NCBI RefSeq assembly: GCF_900129225.1
Contig: NZ_FQUG01000009.1
Coordinates: 1 to 64,000, forward strand
Direction: 5' to 3'
Source of the DNA: Schwartzia succinivorans DSM 10502
Lineage (GTDB): Bacteria > Bacillota > Negativicutes > Selenomonadales > Selenomonadaceae
Length of the DNA stretch: 64,000 bases
The translations under genes and the position numbers were made by a program. The notes under the pieces were generated by a model. It did not search any database and had not been told where the DNA came from. It saw only the letters and a program-made list of their open reading frames with translations. Positions within the stretch are counted from its first letter, which is position 1; each line of letters starts with the position of its first letter. Shown in pieces: positions 42,183-52,252 of the stretch.

Positions 42183-43538
42183 ATGTTGATGGATGAGCAT
42201 TATGAAGAACGGGATTTGAAGCACATCTGGCATCCTGCAGCCCAGATGAAGGATTATGAGGAGCTGCCGCCGATTGTGGCGGCACGTGGGCGCGGAGCCT
42301 GGCTCTATGACGTACACGGGAAAAAATACCTTGATATCATAAGCTCCTGGTGGTGCAATCTTTTCGGACACTGTAATCCGATTATAAATGAAGCGGTAAA
42401 GGAGCAGCTGGACAAGCTGGAGCATGTCATCTTTGCCAATTTTTCAAATGAAGCGGCAATCAAGCTTGCTGAGATGCTCGCCCAGATTGTTCCGAAGGGA
42501 CTCACAAAATTTCACTTCAACGACAACGGCTCGTCAGCGGTTGAGGCAGCACTTAAAATGTGCTTCCAGTATCATTTGCAGACAGGACATCCTGAGCGCC
42601 AAAAATTTATGTGTCTTTCCGAGGGTTATCACGGAGAAACAATAGGAGCACTTTCTGTCGGCAGTCTCGACCTTTACGCGAAAATGTATCAGCCGATGAT
42701 GATGCAGAACATTCATGTAGAAGCACCGGACTGCTACCGCTGCCCATTCGGCAAGGATAGGGAGCACTGCAGCTGCGAGTGCTTTAAGTACGCTGAAAAG
42801 GCCTTTGAGGAGCACGCGAAGGAAACGGCGGCTATCATCGTAGAACCGCTGCTTCAGGGAAGTGCCGGTATGCGTATTTATCCGCCTCTTTACCTGAAAA
42901 AGCTTCGTGAGCTTTGCGACAGGACAGGCGTGCTTCTTATTGCAGATGAAATCGCGACAGGCTTCGGCCGTACAGGCCGCATGTTTGCCTGTGACCACGC
43001 AGGGATATCGCCTGACATTATGACGATATCAAAAGGATTGACGGGAGGATACCTTCCAATGTCGATTACGGTCACTACAGATAAAATTTATGACGCTTTT
43101 TACGCGGATTACAGCGAAGGGAAGGCGTTCGTTCACAGCCACACGTATGCCGGAAATCCTCTTGCCTGTGCTGCTGCGCTTGCCGTACAGCATATATTCC
43201 GTACACAGCCCATTTTTGAAAACATGACTGTAAACGCGAAATGGCTCACAAAAAGAATGCAGGATGAAATTCTTACGCATCCGAATGTGGGTGAGATTCG
43301 TCACATCGGACTTATTCATGCATTTGAGCTTGTTGCTGACAAGGAAACAAAGAAACCGCTGGATCCGGCAAAGCGTACAGGATATGAGGTTTACCGCCAT
43401 GCGCTGGCACACGGCCTCCTGCTCCGTCCTATAGGCGACGTGCTGTACTTTAATCCGCCTCTTAACATAACGCAGCCTGAGCTTGATGAAGCAATTCGTC
43501 TTGCCAAATTGGCATTGGAAGAGGTTCTTCCTAAATAA
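42183..43538 (+). CDS. bioA: Adenosylmethionine-8-amino-7-oxononanoate aminotransferase
   Basis: BioA makes 7,8-diaminopelargonate with S-adenosylmethionine as amino donor and PLP as cofactor. The 451-residue product shows IWHPAAQMKD, SSWWCNLFGH, the PLP Asp in LLIADEIATGFGRTG and the Lys in TISKGLTGGYLP (about 285). ATG 42183 and 42189 are both possible. The operon lacks bioF and bioB, so the precursor and last steps must be encoded elsewhere or be missing. Confidence 0.95.
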   Translation: MLMDEHYEERDLKHIWHPAAQMKDYEELPPIVAARGRGAWLYDVHGKKYLDIISSWWCNLFGHCNPIINEAVKEQLDKLEHVIFANFSNEAAIKLAEMLAQIVPKGLTKFHFNDNGSSAVEAALKMCFQYHLQTGHPERQKFMCLSEGYHGETIGALSVGSLDLYAKMYQPMMMQNIHVEAPDCYRCPFGKDREHCSCECFKYAEKAFEEHAKETAAIIVEPLLQGSAGMRIYPPLYLKKLRELCDRTGVLLIADEIATGFGRTGRMFACDHAGISPDIMTISKGLTGGYLPMSITVTTDKIYDAFYADYSEGKAFVHSHTYAGNPLACAAALAVQHIFRTQPIFENMTVNAKWLTKRMQDEILTHPNVGEIRHIGLIHAFELVADKETKKPLDPAKRTGYEVYRHALAHGLLLRPIGDVLYFNPPLNITQPELDEAIRLAKLALEEVLPK

Positions 43539-43556
43539 TTCGGTCAGAATCAATGA

Positions 43557-43592
43557 AAAGACTTCGGTAATGACAGCCGAAGTCTTTTTTTA
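43557..43592 (+). terminator. Terminator of the biotin operon
   Basis: AAAAGACTTCGG and CCGAAGTCTTTT form a stem followed by T residues. Confidence 0.93.
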
Positions 43593-43704
43593 TGAAAATT
43601 CTTTTGCTGGAAAGATGAAACTTCGTTAGTAATATGATAGAATATAGTCAACCTAAAATGGCAAGGGAATGTTTCGTTTTTCCCCGACGGAAAGAGGAAT
43701 ATTT

Positions 43705-45444
43705 ATGGAGAAAAGAGCCAAAAGGCCATGTATGCTTATCGTAGATGATGTGGAAATCAACCGCAGCATTCTCGAGGAGTTTTTCAAGGACGACTATGAA
43801 ATCCTGCAGGCAGAGAATGGGCTGCAGGCATATGAGATTATTGAGCAGAACAACGTAGATATTGTTTTGCTCGACCTTGTTATGCCTGTTATGGACGGTT
43901 TTGAGCTGATCACCCGCCTGAAAAAGGATTCAAGGTTTTCTTCGATTCCGGTCGTTGCCACGACATCCCGCAGCGAAGAAGAGAATGAGGCAAGGATGAT
44001 GGAGCTCGGTGCTGCCGACTTCGTTACGAAGCCGTATCATCCGGTCATTGTCCGCTGCCGTGTCCGAAATGTTATGGCGCGCCTTGAAAATGAATGGCGC
44101 AAAATTGAACAGGCGGAGCAGAGAGTACAGCTTTTGGAGTTAAGCCGTAAGATAGGAGAGGATCCGCTTACGGGGCTGTATAACCGCGAAAAGTTCTATT
44201 CTGCGGCTGCGGAGCTTATGCAGCATAATTCAAATACCAAATATGCCATAGCCTACTTTGACATAAGTCATTTCAAGGTAATAAATGATTTGTGTGATAT
44301 GGAAACGGGCAACCTTGTGCTTAAAACTGCCGGGGCATGCCTGGCACATTACGTGGGGGATATGGGCATCTGTGCACGTTTGGAGGCAGACCATTTTGCA
44401 ATCTGCATGCCGGAGGACCTGCTTATGATGGATGATCTCATCGAGGCTTTGGACAGGGATATGCAGACGCTTGTGCTTCCGCATACAGTTATGTTCTATG
44501 CCGGGGTGTTCCCTGTTGACGATGTATTTTTGCCTGTTGACCAGATGTGTGACCGCGCGCATATGGCGTTGAGCGTTGTAAAGGACAATTACCAGAAGCG
44601 TTATGCTGTTTACGACGGATTGATGCGCGAACGTATGATGGATGAGCAGATGATTCTTCGGGAAATGGAGTTTGCAATTGAGCAGAAACAGTTCTCGATT
44701 TATTTACAGCCGATATACAGCGTGGTGAAAAAGTGCGATACCAGTGCAGAAGCTCTTGTCCGCTGGGTACATCCCAAGGAGGGAATGATTTCCCCTGCAC
44801 GGTTCATTCCGCTTTTTGAACGGAACGGTTTTATTGTGCGCCTCGATCATTACGTGTGGGAAGAGGTCTGCCGCCTGCTGGCGGAGGAACGGGACAAGCT
44901 CGGTCGTGTCGTTCCTGTATCAGTGAATGTTTCACGGCTGGACTTCTACGATGAAAATCTCCTGGAGTTCTTCATGGGACTTATGAAGAAATACGACCTT
45001 GAACCGTGGATGATAAAGCTTGAGGTAACCGAAAGCGCGTATACCGATAATCCGCAGCAGATTATGACGATGATGAGACGCTTCCAGGATGCCGGCTTCA
45101 AGTTCCTGATGGATGATTTCGGCAGCGGATATTCCTCATTGTCAATGCTTCGCAATCTGCCTGTCAACATTCTGAAGATTGACATGAAATTTGTCCAGGA
45201 GATTGTCACATCCTTCCGCGCCGCAAAGATAATGGAGCATATGGTGCAGCTCGCTCATGATATCCACATGGAGGTCGTTATCGAAGGCGTTGAGACAAAG
45301 GAACAGGTGGAATTCCTTCAGGAAATCGGCTGCGATGAGATTCAGGGATATTATTTCTCAAAACCGATGCCTAAGGACGAATACATCGAGCGATTGGCAG
45401 GAAGCCCTGTCGTTGGAGAAGCACTGGAGAAAGCTGAGGATTGA
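43705..45444 (+). CDS. Response regulator with degenerate GGDEF and intact EAL domain
   Basis: The 579-residue protein has a receiver domain (about 5-125; IVDDVEIN, phospho-acceptor Asp in VLLDLVMP, Lys in VTKPYHP), a GGDEF-like domain (about 155-300) and an EAL domain (about 315-570). The GGDEF signature is replaced by EADHF (about 225-229), so cyclic-di-GMP synthesis is unlikely. The EAL domain keeps AEALVRW, NVSRLDF, DDFGSGYSS, KIDMKFV and EGVET, so it is probably an active cyclic-di-GMP phosphodiesterase. ATG 43705 follows AGAGGA. The downstream HAD gene overlaps by one base. Confidence 0.93.
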   Translation: MEKRAKRPCMLIVDDVEINRSILEEFFKDDYEILQAENGLQAYEIIEQNNVDIVLLDLVMPVMDGFELITRLKKDSRFSSIPVVATTSRSEEENEARMMELGAADFVTKPYHPVIVRCRVRNVMARLENEWRKIEQAEQRVQLLELSRKIGEDPLTGLYNREKFYSAAAELMQHNSNTKYAIAYFDISHFKVINDLCDMETGNLVLKTAGACLAHYVGDMGICARLEADHFAICMPEDLLMMDDLIEALDRDMQTLVLPHTVMFYAGVFPVDDVFLPVDQMCDRAHMALSVVKDNYQKRYAVYDGLMRERMMDEQMILREMEFAIEQKQFSIYLQPIYSVVKKCDTSAEALVRWVHPKEGMISPARFIPLFERNGFIVRLDHYVWEEVCRLLAEERDKLGRVVPVSVNVSRLDFYDENLLEFFMGLMKKYDLEPWMIKLEVTESAYTDNPQQIMTMMRRFQDAGFKFLMDDFGSGYSSLSMLRNLPVNILKIDMKFVQEIVTSFRAAKIMEHMVQLAHDIHMEVVIEGVETKEQVEFLQEIGCDEIQGYYFSKPMPKDEYIERLAGSPVVGEALEKAED

Positions 45445-46085
45445 TGAAGGCATTTCTTTTTGATATGGATGGAGTCCTCATAGACAGTGAGCCGATTCAT
45501 ACGCGCGTTAAGCGCGAAACACTCCTGCATTTCGGACTGGATGCGGAAATTGATTTTTCCGCGTACATGGGACGCACCAGCAAGATTCTCTTCTCTGATG
45601 CGATAAAAAAAGCAGGCAGGATGGAGCTTACACCTTCTATGCTGGCTGATTATAAGCATGAGCGTTATCTCGATATTCTAAAAAATGATGATGCAATACA
45701 TCCGATTGAAGGAGCCCGTGAGCTCCTTCTTCGTTTGTCGGAGGAGCATATTCCCATGGCGTTGGCATCATCGTCTGCCCGACAGGTAATTGAAGCAGTA
45801 CTTGACAAATTTGGGTTCAGGCAGTATTTTGATTCAGTGCTGAGCGGTGCCGACCTTCCTGCAAGCAAGCCGGATCCCGCGGTGTACCGTATATCTGCTG
45901 AGCGTCTTGGAGAAAAGCCTTCATGCTGCGTGGTACTGGAGGATGCTGCATCGGGGATTGCTGCGGCAAAGGCGGCAGGCATGCGGTGCATTGCCTTTCG
46001 AAACCCGAACTCCGGTGAGCAGGATCTTTCACGGGCTGACTGGATTGTTGACAGCTTAAAGGAAATAGATATTACAGCGTTGTGA
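45444..46085 (+). CDS. HAD family phosphatase, beta-phosphoglucomutase-like
   Basis: The 213-residue protein has HAD motif [15 protein letters not shown] (Asp8 and Asp10), motif II in LASSSA, motif [11 protein letters not shown] and motif [18 protein letters not shown], with a helical cap of the beta-phosphoglucomutase type. Substrate could be a sugar phosphate. The ATG shares its first base with the stop of the preceding gene. With araD following, pentose or hexose phosphate handling is plausible. Confidence 0.9.
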   Translation: MKAFLFDMDGVLIDSEPIHTRVKRETLLHFGLDAEIDFSAYMGRTSKILFSDAIKKAGRMELTPSMLADYKHERYLDILKNDDAIHPIEGARELLLRLSEEHIPMALASSSARQVIEAVLDKFGFRQYFDSVLSGADLPASKPDPAVYRISAERLGEKPSCCVVLEDAASGIAAAKAAGMRCIAFRNPNSGEQDLSRADWIVDSLKEIDITAL

Positions 46086-46129
46086 AAACAGCGCTTTTTT
46101 CTTTATTCAGAAAAAAAGGGGGAAATGAT

Positions 46130-46825
46130 ATGCTGGAAAAACTTAAGGAGGAGGTATGCCGTGCCAACTGCATGCTTCCGAAATACGGACTTGTAACCTT
46201 TACCTGGGGAAATGTATCGGGGATTGACCGCAAAAGCGGTCTGGTGGTAATCAAACCGTCGGGCGTTGAATATGATGAGCTGAAGCCTGAGGACATGGTG
46301 GTTGTAAGACTTGAGGACGGCTCGGTCGTCGAAGGAACACTGCGCCCGTCCTCTGATACTGACACACACCTTGAGCTGTACCGCGCCTGTGAGGAAATAG
46401 GCGGTGTTGTTCATACACATTCCCGTTATGCGACCTCATGGGCTCAGGCAAACCGCGGGATTCCTGCACTGGGAACTACACACGCGGATGACTTTCACGG
46501 AGCTGTTCCGTGTACGAGGCCAATGAAGAATGAAGAAATACAGGGCTCATACGAAGCTGAAACAGGCAGGGTGATAGTTGAAACCTTTGCGGGAAAAGAT
46601 ATGATGGAGATTCCTGCTGTACTGGTGGCTTCCCACGGTCCTTTCGTATGGGAAAGGAATGCGGCCGCGGCTGTAAAAAAATCTGTGGTTCTCGAAGAGG
46701 TCGCACGTATGGCACTGTATTCGGAGACTATCGCCGGCAAAAAGCTTCCGGAAATGAATCCTGTTCTGCTGGATAAGCATTATCTCAGAAAGCATGGGGA
46801 AGATGCCTATTACGGTCAGAAGTGA
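46130..46825 (+). CDS. araD: L-ribulose-5-phosphate 4-epimerase
   Basis: AraD interconverts L-ribulose-5-phosphate and D-xylulose-5-phosphate, using zinc. The 231-residue product has the same length as the E. coli enzyme and shows [21 protein letters not shown]-type [13 protein letters not shown], the metal ligands in [13 protein letters not shown] and [24 protein letters not shown] precedes ATG 46130; the open frame begins at 46082 without support. Other aldolase II family members act on fuculose or rhamnulose phosphate, but the signature residues favour AraD. Confidence 0.9.
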   Translation: MLEKLKEEVCRANCMLPKYGLVTFTWGNVSGIDRKSGLVVIKPSGVEYDELKPEDMVVVRLEDGSVVEGTLRPSSDTDTHLELYRACEEIGGVVHTHSRYATSWAQANRGIPALGTTHADDFHGAVPCTRPMKNEEIQGSYEAETGRVIVETFAGKDMMEIPAVLVASHGPFVWERNAAAAVKKSVVLEEVARMALYSETIAGKKLPEMNPVLLDKHYLRKHGEDAYYGQK

Positions 46826-46914
46826 GCTTTCAGGCATTTAACTTTTGTTTAGTTGGATTATGTATACAATTCGAAATAATTTACTTTTGATGATAAATTT
46901 TTTTGAAAATTCGG

Positions 46915-46943
46915 TAGACGAAAGTGAAAAAAACAGTTACAAT
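46915..46943 (+). promoter_or_regulatory. Possible promoter of sucCD
   Basis: TAGACG (46915-46920) and TACAAT (46938-46943) are 17 bases apart. A hairpin GCATCC / GGATGC (46983-46999) lies in the leader close to the start codon. Confidence 0.45.
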
Positions 46944-47035
46944 GAAACTTGTAAATTTCATAAAATGCGTAAATACTGTACAGCATCCCCATTGGATGCA
47001 GCTTGAAAGTGAAACATAAGACAGGAGGCAAATCT

Positions 47036-48229
47036 ATGAACATTCATGAGTACCAGAGTAAGCAGATTCTTCGTGAGTTCGGAGTAAAAGTTCCGAACGG
47101 CAACGCTGCGTTCAGTCCTGAAGAGGCTGCGCGTGTGGCAAAGGATCTGGGAACACCGGTTGTTGTCGTAAAAGCACAGATTCATGCAGGCGGCAGAGGC
47201 AAGGCAGGCGGTGTCAAGATTGCCCACAACATTGACGAAGTCAAACAGTTCGCATCCGGACTGCTGGGCAAGGTTCTTGTTACACATCAGACAGGCCCTG
47301 AGGGCAAGCAGGTAAACCGTCTTCTCATTGAAGAGGGTTCCAACATTGAAAAAGAATATTATCTTGGCTTCGTTATCGACCGCAAGACTGCACAGATTGT
47401 CATGATGGGTTCCGAGGAAGGCGGCATGGAAATCGAGAAGGTTGCGGAAGAAACACCGGAGAAAATTTTCAAGGAATATATTGACCCTGTCACGGGACTC
47501 ATGCCGTTCCAGACACGCCGCATGGCTTTCCGTATGAACTTCAAGCCTGAGGTAATGAATAAGGTTACGAAATTTATGGATTGCCTTTACAAAGCCTTTG
47601 TGGCAAAAGACTGCTCCCTGGCAGAAATTAATCCGCTTGTTGTAACAAAGGAAAATGATGTCATCGCGCTTGATGCGAAACTGAACTTTGATGACAGTGC
47701 TCTTTTCCGTCATCCTGAAATTGAAGCTCTCCGCGATGAGAGTGAGGAGGACCCGAAGGAACGCGCGGCAGCAAAAGCGGCTCTTTCCTATGTCAACCTT
47801 GGCGGCGATGTAGCATGCATGGTCAATGGCGCAGGTCTGGCTATGGCAACTGTTGATATTATTAAATACTATGGCGGTGAACCTGCAAACTTCCTCGACG
47901 TCGGAGGCGATTCGACGGTAGAGAAGATTGCGGAGGCGTTCCGTATAATGCAGTCGGACGACCAGGTTCACAGCGTATTTGTAAACATTTTCGGCGGAAT
48001 CAACAAATGCGATGTAATTGCATCCGGTATTGTTGAAGCAGCGAAGGTTGTAGGACTCCGTGTCCCGGTAATTGCCCGTCTCGACGGAACGAATGTTGAA
48101 GCAGGCCGCAAAATTCTTAAAGAGGCAAATGTGCCGGGTGTCTATATGGCAGCAGATATGGACGATGGCGCAAAGCGTGCGGTAGAGCTTGCTGCAGCAA
48201 AAAAATCTGAATTACGGATAAAAGCCTGA
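47036..48229 (+). CDS. sucC: Succinyl-CoA ligase, beta subunit
   Basis: SucC with SucD interconverts succinyl-CoA and succinate with ATP or GTP formation. The 397-residue product begins [17 protein letters not shown], carries the ATP-grasp domain ([18 protein letters not shown]) and the C-terminal CoA-ligase domain with [19 protein letters not shown] precedes ATG 47036. In succinate- and propionate-forming anaerobes the pair serves the reductive branch. Confidence 0.95.
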   Translation: MNIHEYQSKQILREFGVKVPNGNAAFSPEEAARVAKDLGTPVVVVKAQIHAGGRGKAGGVKIAHNIDEVKQFASGLLGKVLVTHQTGPEGKQVNRLLIEEGSNIEKEYYLGFVIDRKTAQIVMMGSEEGGMEIEKVAEETPEKIFKEYIDPVTGLMPFQTRRMAFRMNFKPEVMNKVTKFMDCLYKAFVAKDCSLAEINPLVVTKENDVIALDAKLNFDDSALFRHPEIEALRDESEEDPKERAAAKAALSYVNLGGDVACMVNGAGLAMATVDIIKYYGGEPANFLDVGGDSTVEKIAEAFRIMQSDDQVHSVFVNIFGGINKCDVIASGIVEAAKVVGLRVPVIARLDGTNVEAGRKILKEANVPGVYMAADMDDGAKRAVELAAAKKSELRIKA

Positions 48230-48250
48230 GGACAAAGGAGGAAACGATTC

Positions 48251-49153
48251 ATGGGAATTTTCGTTGGAAAAGACAGCAAGGTTGTTGTTCAGGGTATTAC
48301 CGGTAAACAGGCGACCTTCCATACACAGATTATGAAAGACTATGGAACGAATGTTGTGGCAGGTGTCACTCCGGGCAGAGCAGGAGAAGAGGTTCTCGGG
48401 ATTCCTGTATTCAATACGGTGAGTGATGCTGTTGAGGCAACAGGCGCAAATGTTTCAGTTATATACGTACCGGCACGTTTTGCGGCGGATTCCGTCATTG
48501 AAGCTGCTGACGCAGGCGTTGACCTTGTTGTCTGCATAACTGAGAACATTCCGGTTATGGATATGATACGTGTGCGCCGCTATCTCAAAGACAAGAAGAC
48601 AAAACTCATCGGGCCTAACTGCCCGGGTATTCTTACAGTTGACGAGTGCCGTCTCGGACTTCTGCCTACATATATACATAAGAAGGGACATGTCGGAGTT
48701 ATCTCCCGTTCCGGCACATTGACCTACGAGGTTACATATCAGCTCACCATGGCGGGTATCGGCCAGACGACATGTATCGGTATCGGCGGCGACCCTGTCA
48801 AGGGCATGGATTTCATTGAGGTTCTCAAAGCATTCAATGAGGATGAGGATACACTGGCTGTAATGATGATTGGTGAAATCGGCGGAACAGCAGAAGAGGA
48901 AGCTGCTGAGTGGATTAAAGAGAACATGAAGAAACCGGTTGTAGGCTTCATCAGCGGACAGCAGGCGCCTCCGGGCAAACGCATGGGCCATGCCGGCGCG
49001 ATTATTTCCGGCGGCAAAGGAACTGCAAAGGATAAGATTAAGGCTTTGAACGCAGCAGGTATTGAGGTAGCAGATACTGTTGCATCCATGGGACAGCTCG
49101 CTGTCAAGGTGCTCAAAGAGCACGGCATTTACGATAAATGTCATACATGCTGA
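48251..49153 (+). CDS. sucD: Succinyl-CoA ligase, alpha subunit
   Basis: The 300-residue product has the CoA-binding Rossmann domain ([15 protein letters not shown]), PNCPGILT and the phospho-histidine in [14 protein letters not shown] (His about 247). AAAGGAGG precedes ATG 48251, 21 bases after sucC. A terminator follows, so sucCD is a two-gene unit. Confidence 0.96.
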   Translation: MGIFVGKDSKVVVQGITGKQATFHTQIMKDYGTNVVAGVTPGRAGEEVLGIPVFNTVSDAVEATGANVSVIYVPARFAADSVIEAADAGVDLVVCITENIPVMDMIRVRRYLKDKKTKLIGPNCPGILTVDECRLGLLPTYIHKKGHVGVISRSGTLTYEVTYQLTMAGIGQTTCIGIGGDPVKGMDFIEVLKAFNEDEDTLAVMMIGEIGGTAEEEAAEWIKENMKKPVVGFISGQQAPPGKRMGHAGAIISGGKGTAKDKIKALNAAGIEVADTVASMGQLAVKVLKEHGIYDKCHTC

Positions 49154-49167
49154 TTAAATATTGAATG

Positions 49168-49208
49168 AAATATCTCCTGACTGACATTCGGTCGGGAGAT
49201 ATTTTTTT
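49168..49208 (+). terminator. Terminator after sucCD
   Basis: AAATATCTCC(T)GAC and GTC(G)GGAGATATTT form a long stem followed by TTTTTT. Confidence 0.93.
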
Positions 49209-49219
49209 GAAATTCATGT

Positions 49220-49248
49220 TTGACAAAATATATAGCCTGCTTTACTAT
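49220..49248 (+). promoter_or_regulatory. Promoter of mbl
   Basis: A perfect TTGACA (49220-49225) and TACTAT (49243-49248) are 17 bases apart. Confidence 0.75.
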
Positions 49249-49322
49249 TTTATATATATGCCTGTTTTCAGATTGACTTTGTGGAAAAGGGTTATTCTTT
49301 AAATCGGGAAGGATCATGATAA

Positions 49323-50351
49323 ATGTTTGGAATGAATATGGATATCGGCATTGATCTTGGAACAGCAAATGTACTGGTCTATGTAAAAAATAAGGGAATC
49401 GTTCTCAGAGAACCGTCGGTTGTCGCGGTGGACAAGGATTCCGGTAAGATTCTTGCAATCGGAGAAGACGCTAAACGTATGCTCGGACGCACTCCGGGAA
49501 ATATTGTTGCTATTCGTCCGCTTCGTGAGGGTGTTATTGCTGATTACGATATCACTGAAAGTATGCTGCGGTATTTCATTGATAAGGTTATTGGCCGCAG
49601 TTTCGTATTCAGGCCACGTATCATGATATGCGTTCCTACGGGAGTTACAATGGTTGAAAGACGTGCTGTGCAGGAGGCTGCGGAGCAGGCAGGCGCGCGT
49701 CGTACCCAGCTCATTGAGGAACCTATGGCTGCCGCTATCGGCGCAGGACTTCCCGTTGATGAAGCAACAGGCTCGATGATTGTCGATATCGGTGGAGGAA
49801 CAACGGATGTGGCGGTCATAAGCCTTGGAGGCATTGTCACAAGCGCCAGCCTTCGTGTAGCAGGAGATAAATTTGATGAGGCGATTATTGAATACGTCCG
49901 CCGTATGTTTAATGTAATGATTGGCGAACGTACTGCAGAAGAGGTTAAAATAAAGATTGCTGCTGCGTTCCGTGACGCTCGCCAGGCAGAAATGGATGTG
50001 CGGGGCAGAGACCTTTTGACAGGACTCCCCAAAAACATAAGAATGACTACCGCACATGCAGCTGAAGCTCTTGAAGGACAGGTAGGGCGAATCGTTGGAT
50101 GCGTAAAGAAGGTGCTTGAGGAAACTCCGCCGGAGCTTTCCTCGGATATTATGGACCACGGCATCGTACTCACAGGCGGAGGTTCGATGCTGTATGGACT
50201 TGACGAGCTTATCAAAAGGTCAACGGGTATTCCTGCAATGATTGCAGATGATCCGCTGTCATGTGTTGCACTTGGCACAGGAAAGGCTCTGGAATATGTG
50301 GACCGTTTTGGAGATGTGCAGGAGTCACCTAGCTTTTTTCATAAGCTGTAA
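49323..50351 (+). CDS. mbl: MreB-like actin homologue Mbl
   Basis: This bacterial actin organises lateral wall synthesis. The 342-residue product shows IGIDLGTANVLVYVK, IEEPMAAAIGAGLP, VDIGGGTTDVAVISLGGIV and LTGGGSMLYGLDELI, the actin-fold nucleotide motifs. Position next to flgF and flgG matches the Bacillus order mbl-flhO-flhP, which is why I call it Mbl rather than MreB. The nearby mreC/mreD genes of a classical mreB operon are absent. Confidence 0.93.
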   Translation: MFGMNMDIGIDLGTANVLVYVKNKGIVLREPSVVAVDKDSGKILAIGEDAKRMLGRTPGNIVAIRPLREGVIADYDITESMLRYFIDKVIGRSFVFRPRIMICVPTGVTMVERRAVQEAAEQAGARRTQLIEEPMAAAIGAGLPVDEATGSMIVDIGGGTTDVAVISLGGIVTSASLRVAGDKFDEAIIEYVRRMFNVMIGERTAEEVKIKIAAAFRDARQAEMDVRGRDLLTGLPKNIRMTTAHAAEALEGQVGRIVGCVKKVLEETPPELSSDIMDHGIVLTGGGSMLYGLDELIKRSTGIPAMIADDPLSCVALGTGKALEYVDRFGDVQESPSFFHKL

Positions 50352-50448
50352 CTCGGCAAAAGATGTTCTACACTTCTATAAGTGGGGGCTTGGGTAAATA
50401 ACAGGCGGCGAGCATATCTCCTGCCTCGTTGAAACGCCGACAGATGGA

Positions 50449-50487
50449 GTTTTGCCTACGGCAAAACCTGAACAAAGGCGTTATAAA
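50449..50487 (+). repeat. Copy A of a dispersed promoter-like element, before flgF
   Basis: Hairpin GTTTTGCC-TAC-GGCAAAAC (50449-50467) continues into CTGAACAAAGGCGT and TATAAA (50482-50487). It matches copy B before deoC at 34 of 38 positions. The rest of the 220-base mbl-flgF gap shows no known riboswitch and no clear sigma-28 promoter. Confidence 0.75.
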
Positions 50488-50571
50488 AGGATTTTTGCTA
50501 AAAGCAGGATTTTTGATACTGCGTGTCGAATTGAAATAGATATGAGATTTATTGAAAATGAGGTGGCGTAA

Positions 50572-51369
50572 ATGTGGCGTGGATTATATACGGCTGCGAC
50601 GGGAATGATTTCTGAGCAGAACCGTACTGCCGTTATCGCAAACAATTTGGCAAACGCGAATACGACAGGATACAAGCGTGACCGGGCGATTGATGAGGAG
50701 TTTAATCCTATGCTCATCCGCCGTATAAATGATACAAAAAAAATAGCAGTAACTGATTTTAAGGAATTTTCTCTTGACCGCCGTGCACCGGTTGTGGGAA
50801 CCCTCGGTCTGGGTTCTTATACCGCAGAGATTGCTACGGATGCTGCTCAGGGAAACATGATGACGACAGGCAATCCTCTGGATGTCGCAATTTCCGGAAA
50901 CGGATATTTTGAGGTACAGACGCCGCAGGGCATACGCTATACGAGAAACGGTAATTTCTATCGTCAGCAGGACGGCACGATTGTAACGTCACTCGGACAG
51001 CCGGTGCTCGATACGCGTGGCCGCAGAATCCAGATTCCGCAGGATGTTGTGGATGTAATAATCGGCTCGAAGGGTGAAATCTACGGCGGCGGTGAACAGA
51101 TAGGTCAGCTTGGCTTTGTGGAATTTGATGACCGCCGTGCTGTTTTGAAGCAGGGTGACAGCCTTTATTTTGCGCAGGAAGGGGCACAGCCTCGGCCTGC
51201 AACGGGAGAAATCTATCAGGGAATTCTTGAGCGCTCGAATTCTAATGTCGTAAATGAAATGGTTGAGCTCATCAATAATCACCGTGTATATGAGGCAAAC
51301 TCCAAGGCGGTAACCTCACAGGATACGCTGCTTGACCATGCAGTAAATGAAGTCGGACGTGTGTCCTAA
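50572..51369 (+). CDS. flgF: Flagellar rod protein FlgF (FlhO-like)
   Basis: The 265-residue product has the rod/hook N-terminal signature MWRGLYTAATGMISEQNRTAVIANNLANANTTGYK region, the core motif GNPLDVAISGNGYFEV and the C-terminal coiled helix SNVVNEMVELINNHRVYEANSKAV. It forms part of the proximal or distal rod. GAGGTGG precedes ATG 50572. It opens the flgFGAHIJ set. Confidence 0.92.
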   Translation: MWRGLYTAATGMISEQNRTAVIANNLANANTTGYKRDRAIDEEFNPMLIRRINDTKKIAVTDFKEFSLDRRAPVVGTLGLGSYTAEIATDAAQGNMMTTGNPLDVAISGNGYFEVQTPQGIRYTRNGNFYRQQDGTIVTSLGQPVLDTRGRRIQIPQDVVDVIIGSKGEIYGGGEQIGQLGFVEFDDRRAVLKQGDSLYFAQEGAQPRPATGEIYQGILERSNSNVVNEMVELINNHRVYEANSKAVTSQDTLLDHAVNEVGRVS

Positions 51370-51463
51370 TATTTGAAAAGCAGTTAAGTTATTTCAAAAA
51401 CTTTTCGATATAATTAATAAGGTTAAGTATTTTTACGATTTATCTGATGGGAGCGAATGCATT

Positions 51464-52252
51464 ATGATGAGAGCCCTTTGGTCCGCAGCGTCAGGCATGA
51501 AGACGCAGCAGGACAATATGGACGTTGTCGCACATAATCTTGCGAACGTTAATACCTACGGCGCGAAGAAGGTGCGCGCTGAGTTCCATGACCTTCTGTA
51601 CCAGACACTGCGTCCGGCAGGAGGAAACAGCGGTCCGGATTCCCAGTATCCGACAGGACTGCAGATTGGTCTCGGTGACCGTCTTGCCGCAACCCAGCGT
51701 ATATTTACACAGGGTAATCTGCAGGCAACAGGCAATCCGACGGATATCGCTATTGAGGGAGAGGGTTTCTTCCGCGTAGAGATGCCGGACGGAACGGTTG
51801 CTTATACGCGCGACGGCTCGTTCAAGCTTGATTCCAACCGCCGCCTTGTTACGACGGACGGATATCCTGAGGCTGACAATATCACAATCGACCAGAACGC
51901 GTCGAATGATTCCATCACTATTTCCGGAACAGGTCTTGTTTCGGACGTTGTAGACGGACAGACGAACGAGGTCGGACAGATTACGATTACGCGCTTTGTC
52001 AATCCGGCAGGTCTTACAGCTATCGGAAAGAATCTTTTCATTGAAACAGAAGCATCAGGTGAGCCTCTTGACGGAAACCCGGGAGAAGACGGAGCAGGTA
52101 CGCTTGTACAGTCCGTAATCGAAATGTCAAATATCCAGGTTGTTGAGGAAATGGTCAACATGATTGTTGCTCAGCGTGCGTACGAATCCGATGCAAAGGC
52201 AATCACGACATCGGATTCCATGCTTGAAATTGCGAATGGTTTGAAACGCTGA
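51464..52252 (+). CDS. flgG: Flagellar distal rod protein FlgG
   Basis: The 262-residue product has MMRALWSAASGMKTQQ, VVAHNLANVNTYGAKK, the core GNPTDIAIEGEGFFRV and the C-terminal SNIQVVEEMVNMIVAQRAYESDAKAI, all typical for FlgG. ATG 51464 and ATG 51467 are both usable. Its stop shares a base with the ATG of flgA. Confidence 0.95.
   Translation: MMRALWSAASGMKTQQDNMDVVAHNLANVNTYGAKKVRAEFHDLLYQTLRPAGGNSGPDSQYPTGLQIGLGDRLAATQRIFTQGNLQATGNPTDIAIEGEGFFRVEMPDGTVAYTRDGSFKLDSNRRLVTTDGYPEADNITIDQNASNDSITISGTGLVSDVVDGQTNEVGQITITRFVNPAGLTAIGKNLFIETEASGEPLDGNPGEDGAGTLVQSVIEMSNIQVVEEMVNMIVAQRAYESDAKAITTSDSMLEIANGLKR

Noticed and set aside
46958-47971. 337-codon minus-strand open frame opposite sucC
   Set aside because: Antisense shadow of sucC that also crosses its promoter region.
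50352-50571. Cyclic-di-GMP riboswitch before flgF
   Set aside because: The gap is structured, but I could not place the conserved GEMM-I or class II core; the repeat element explains part of it.
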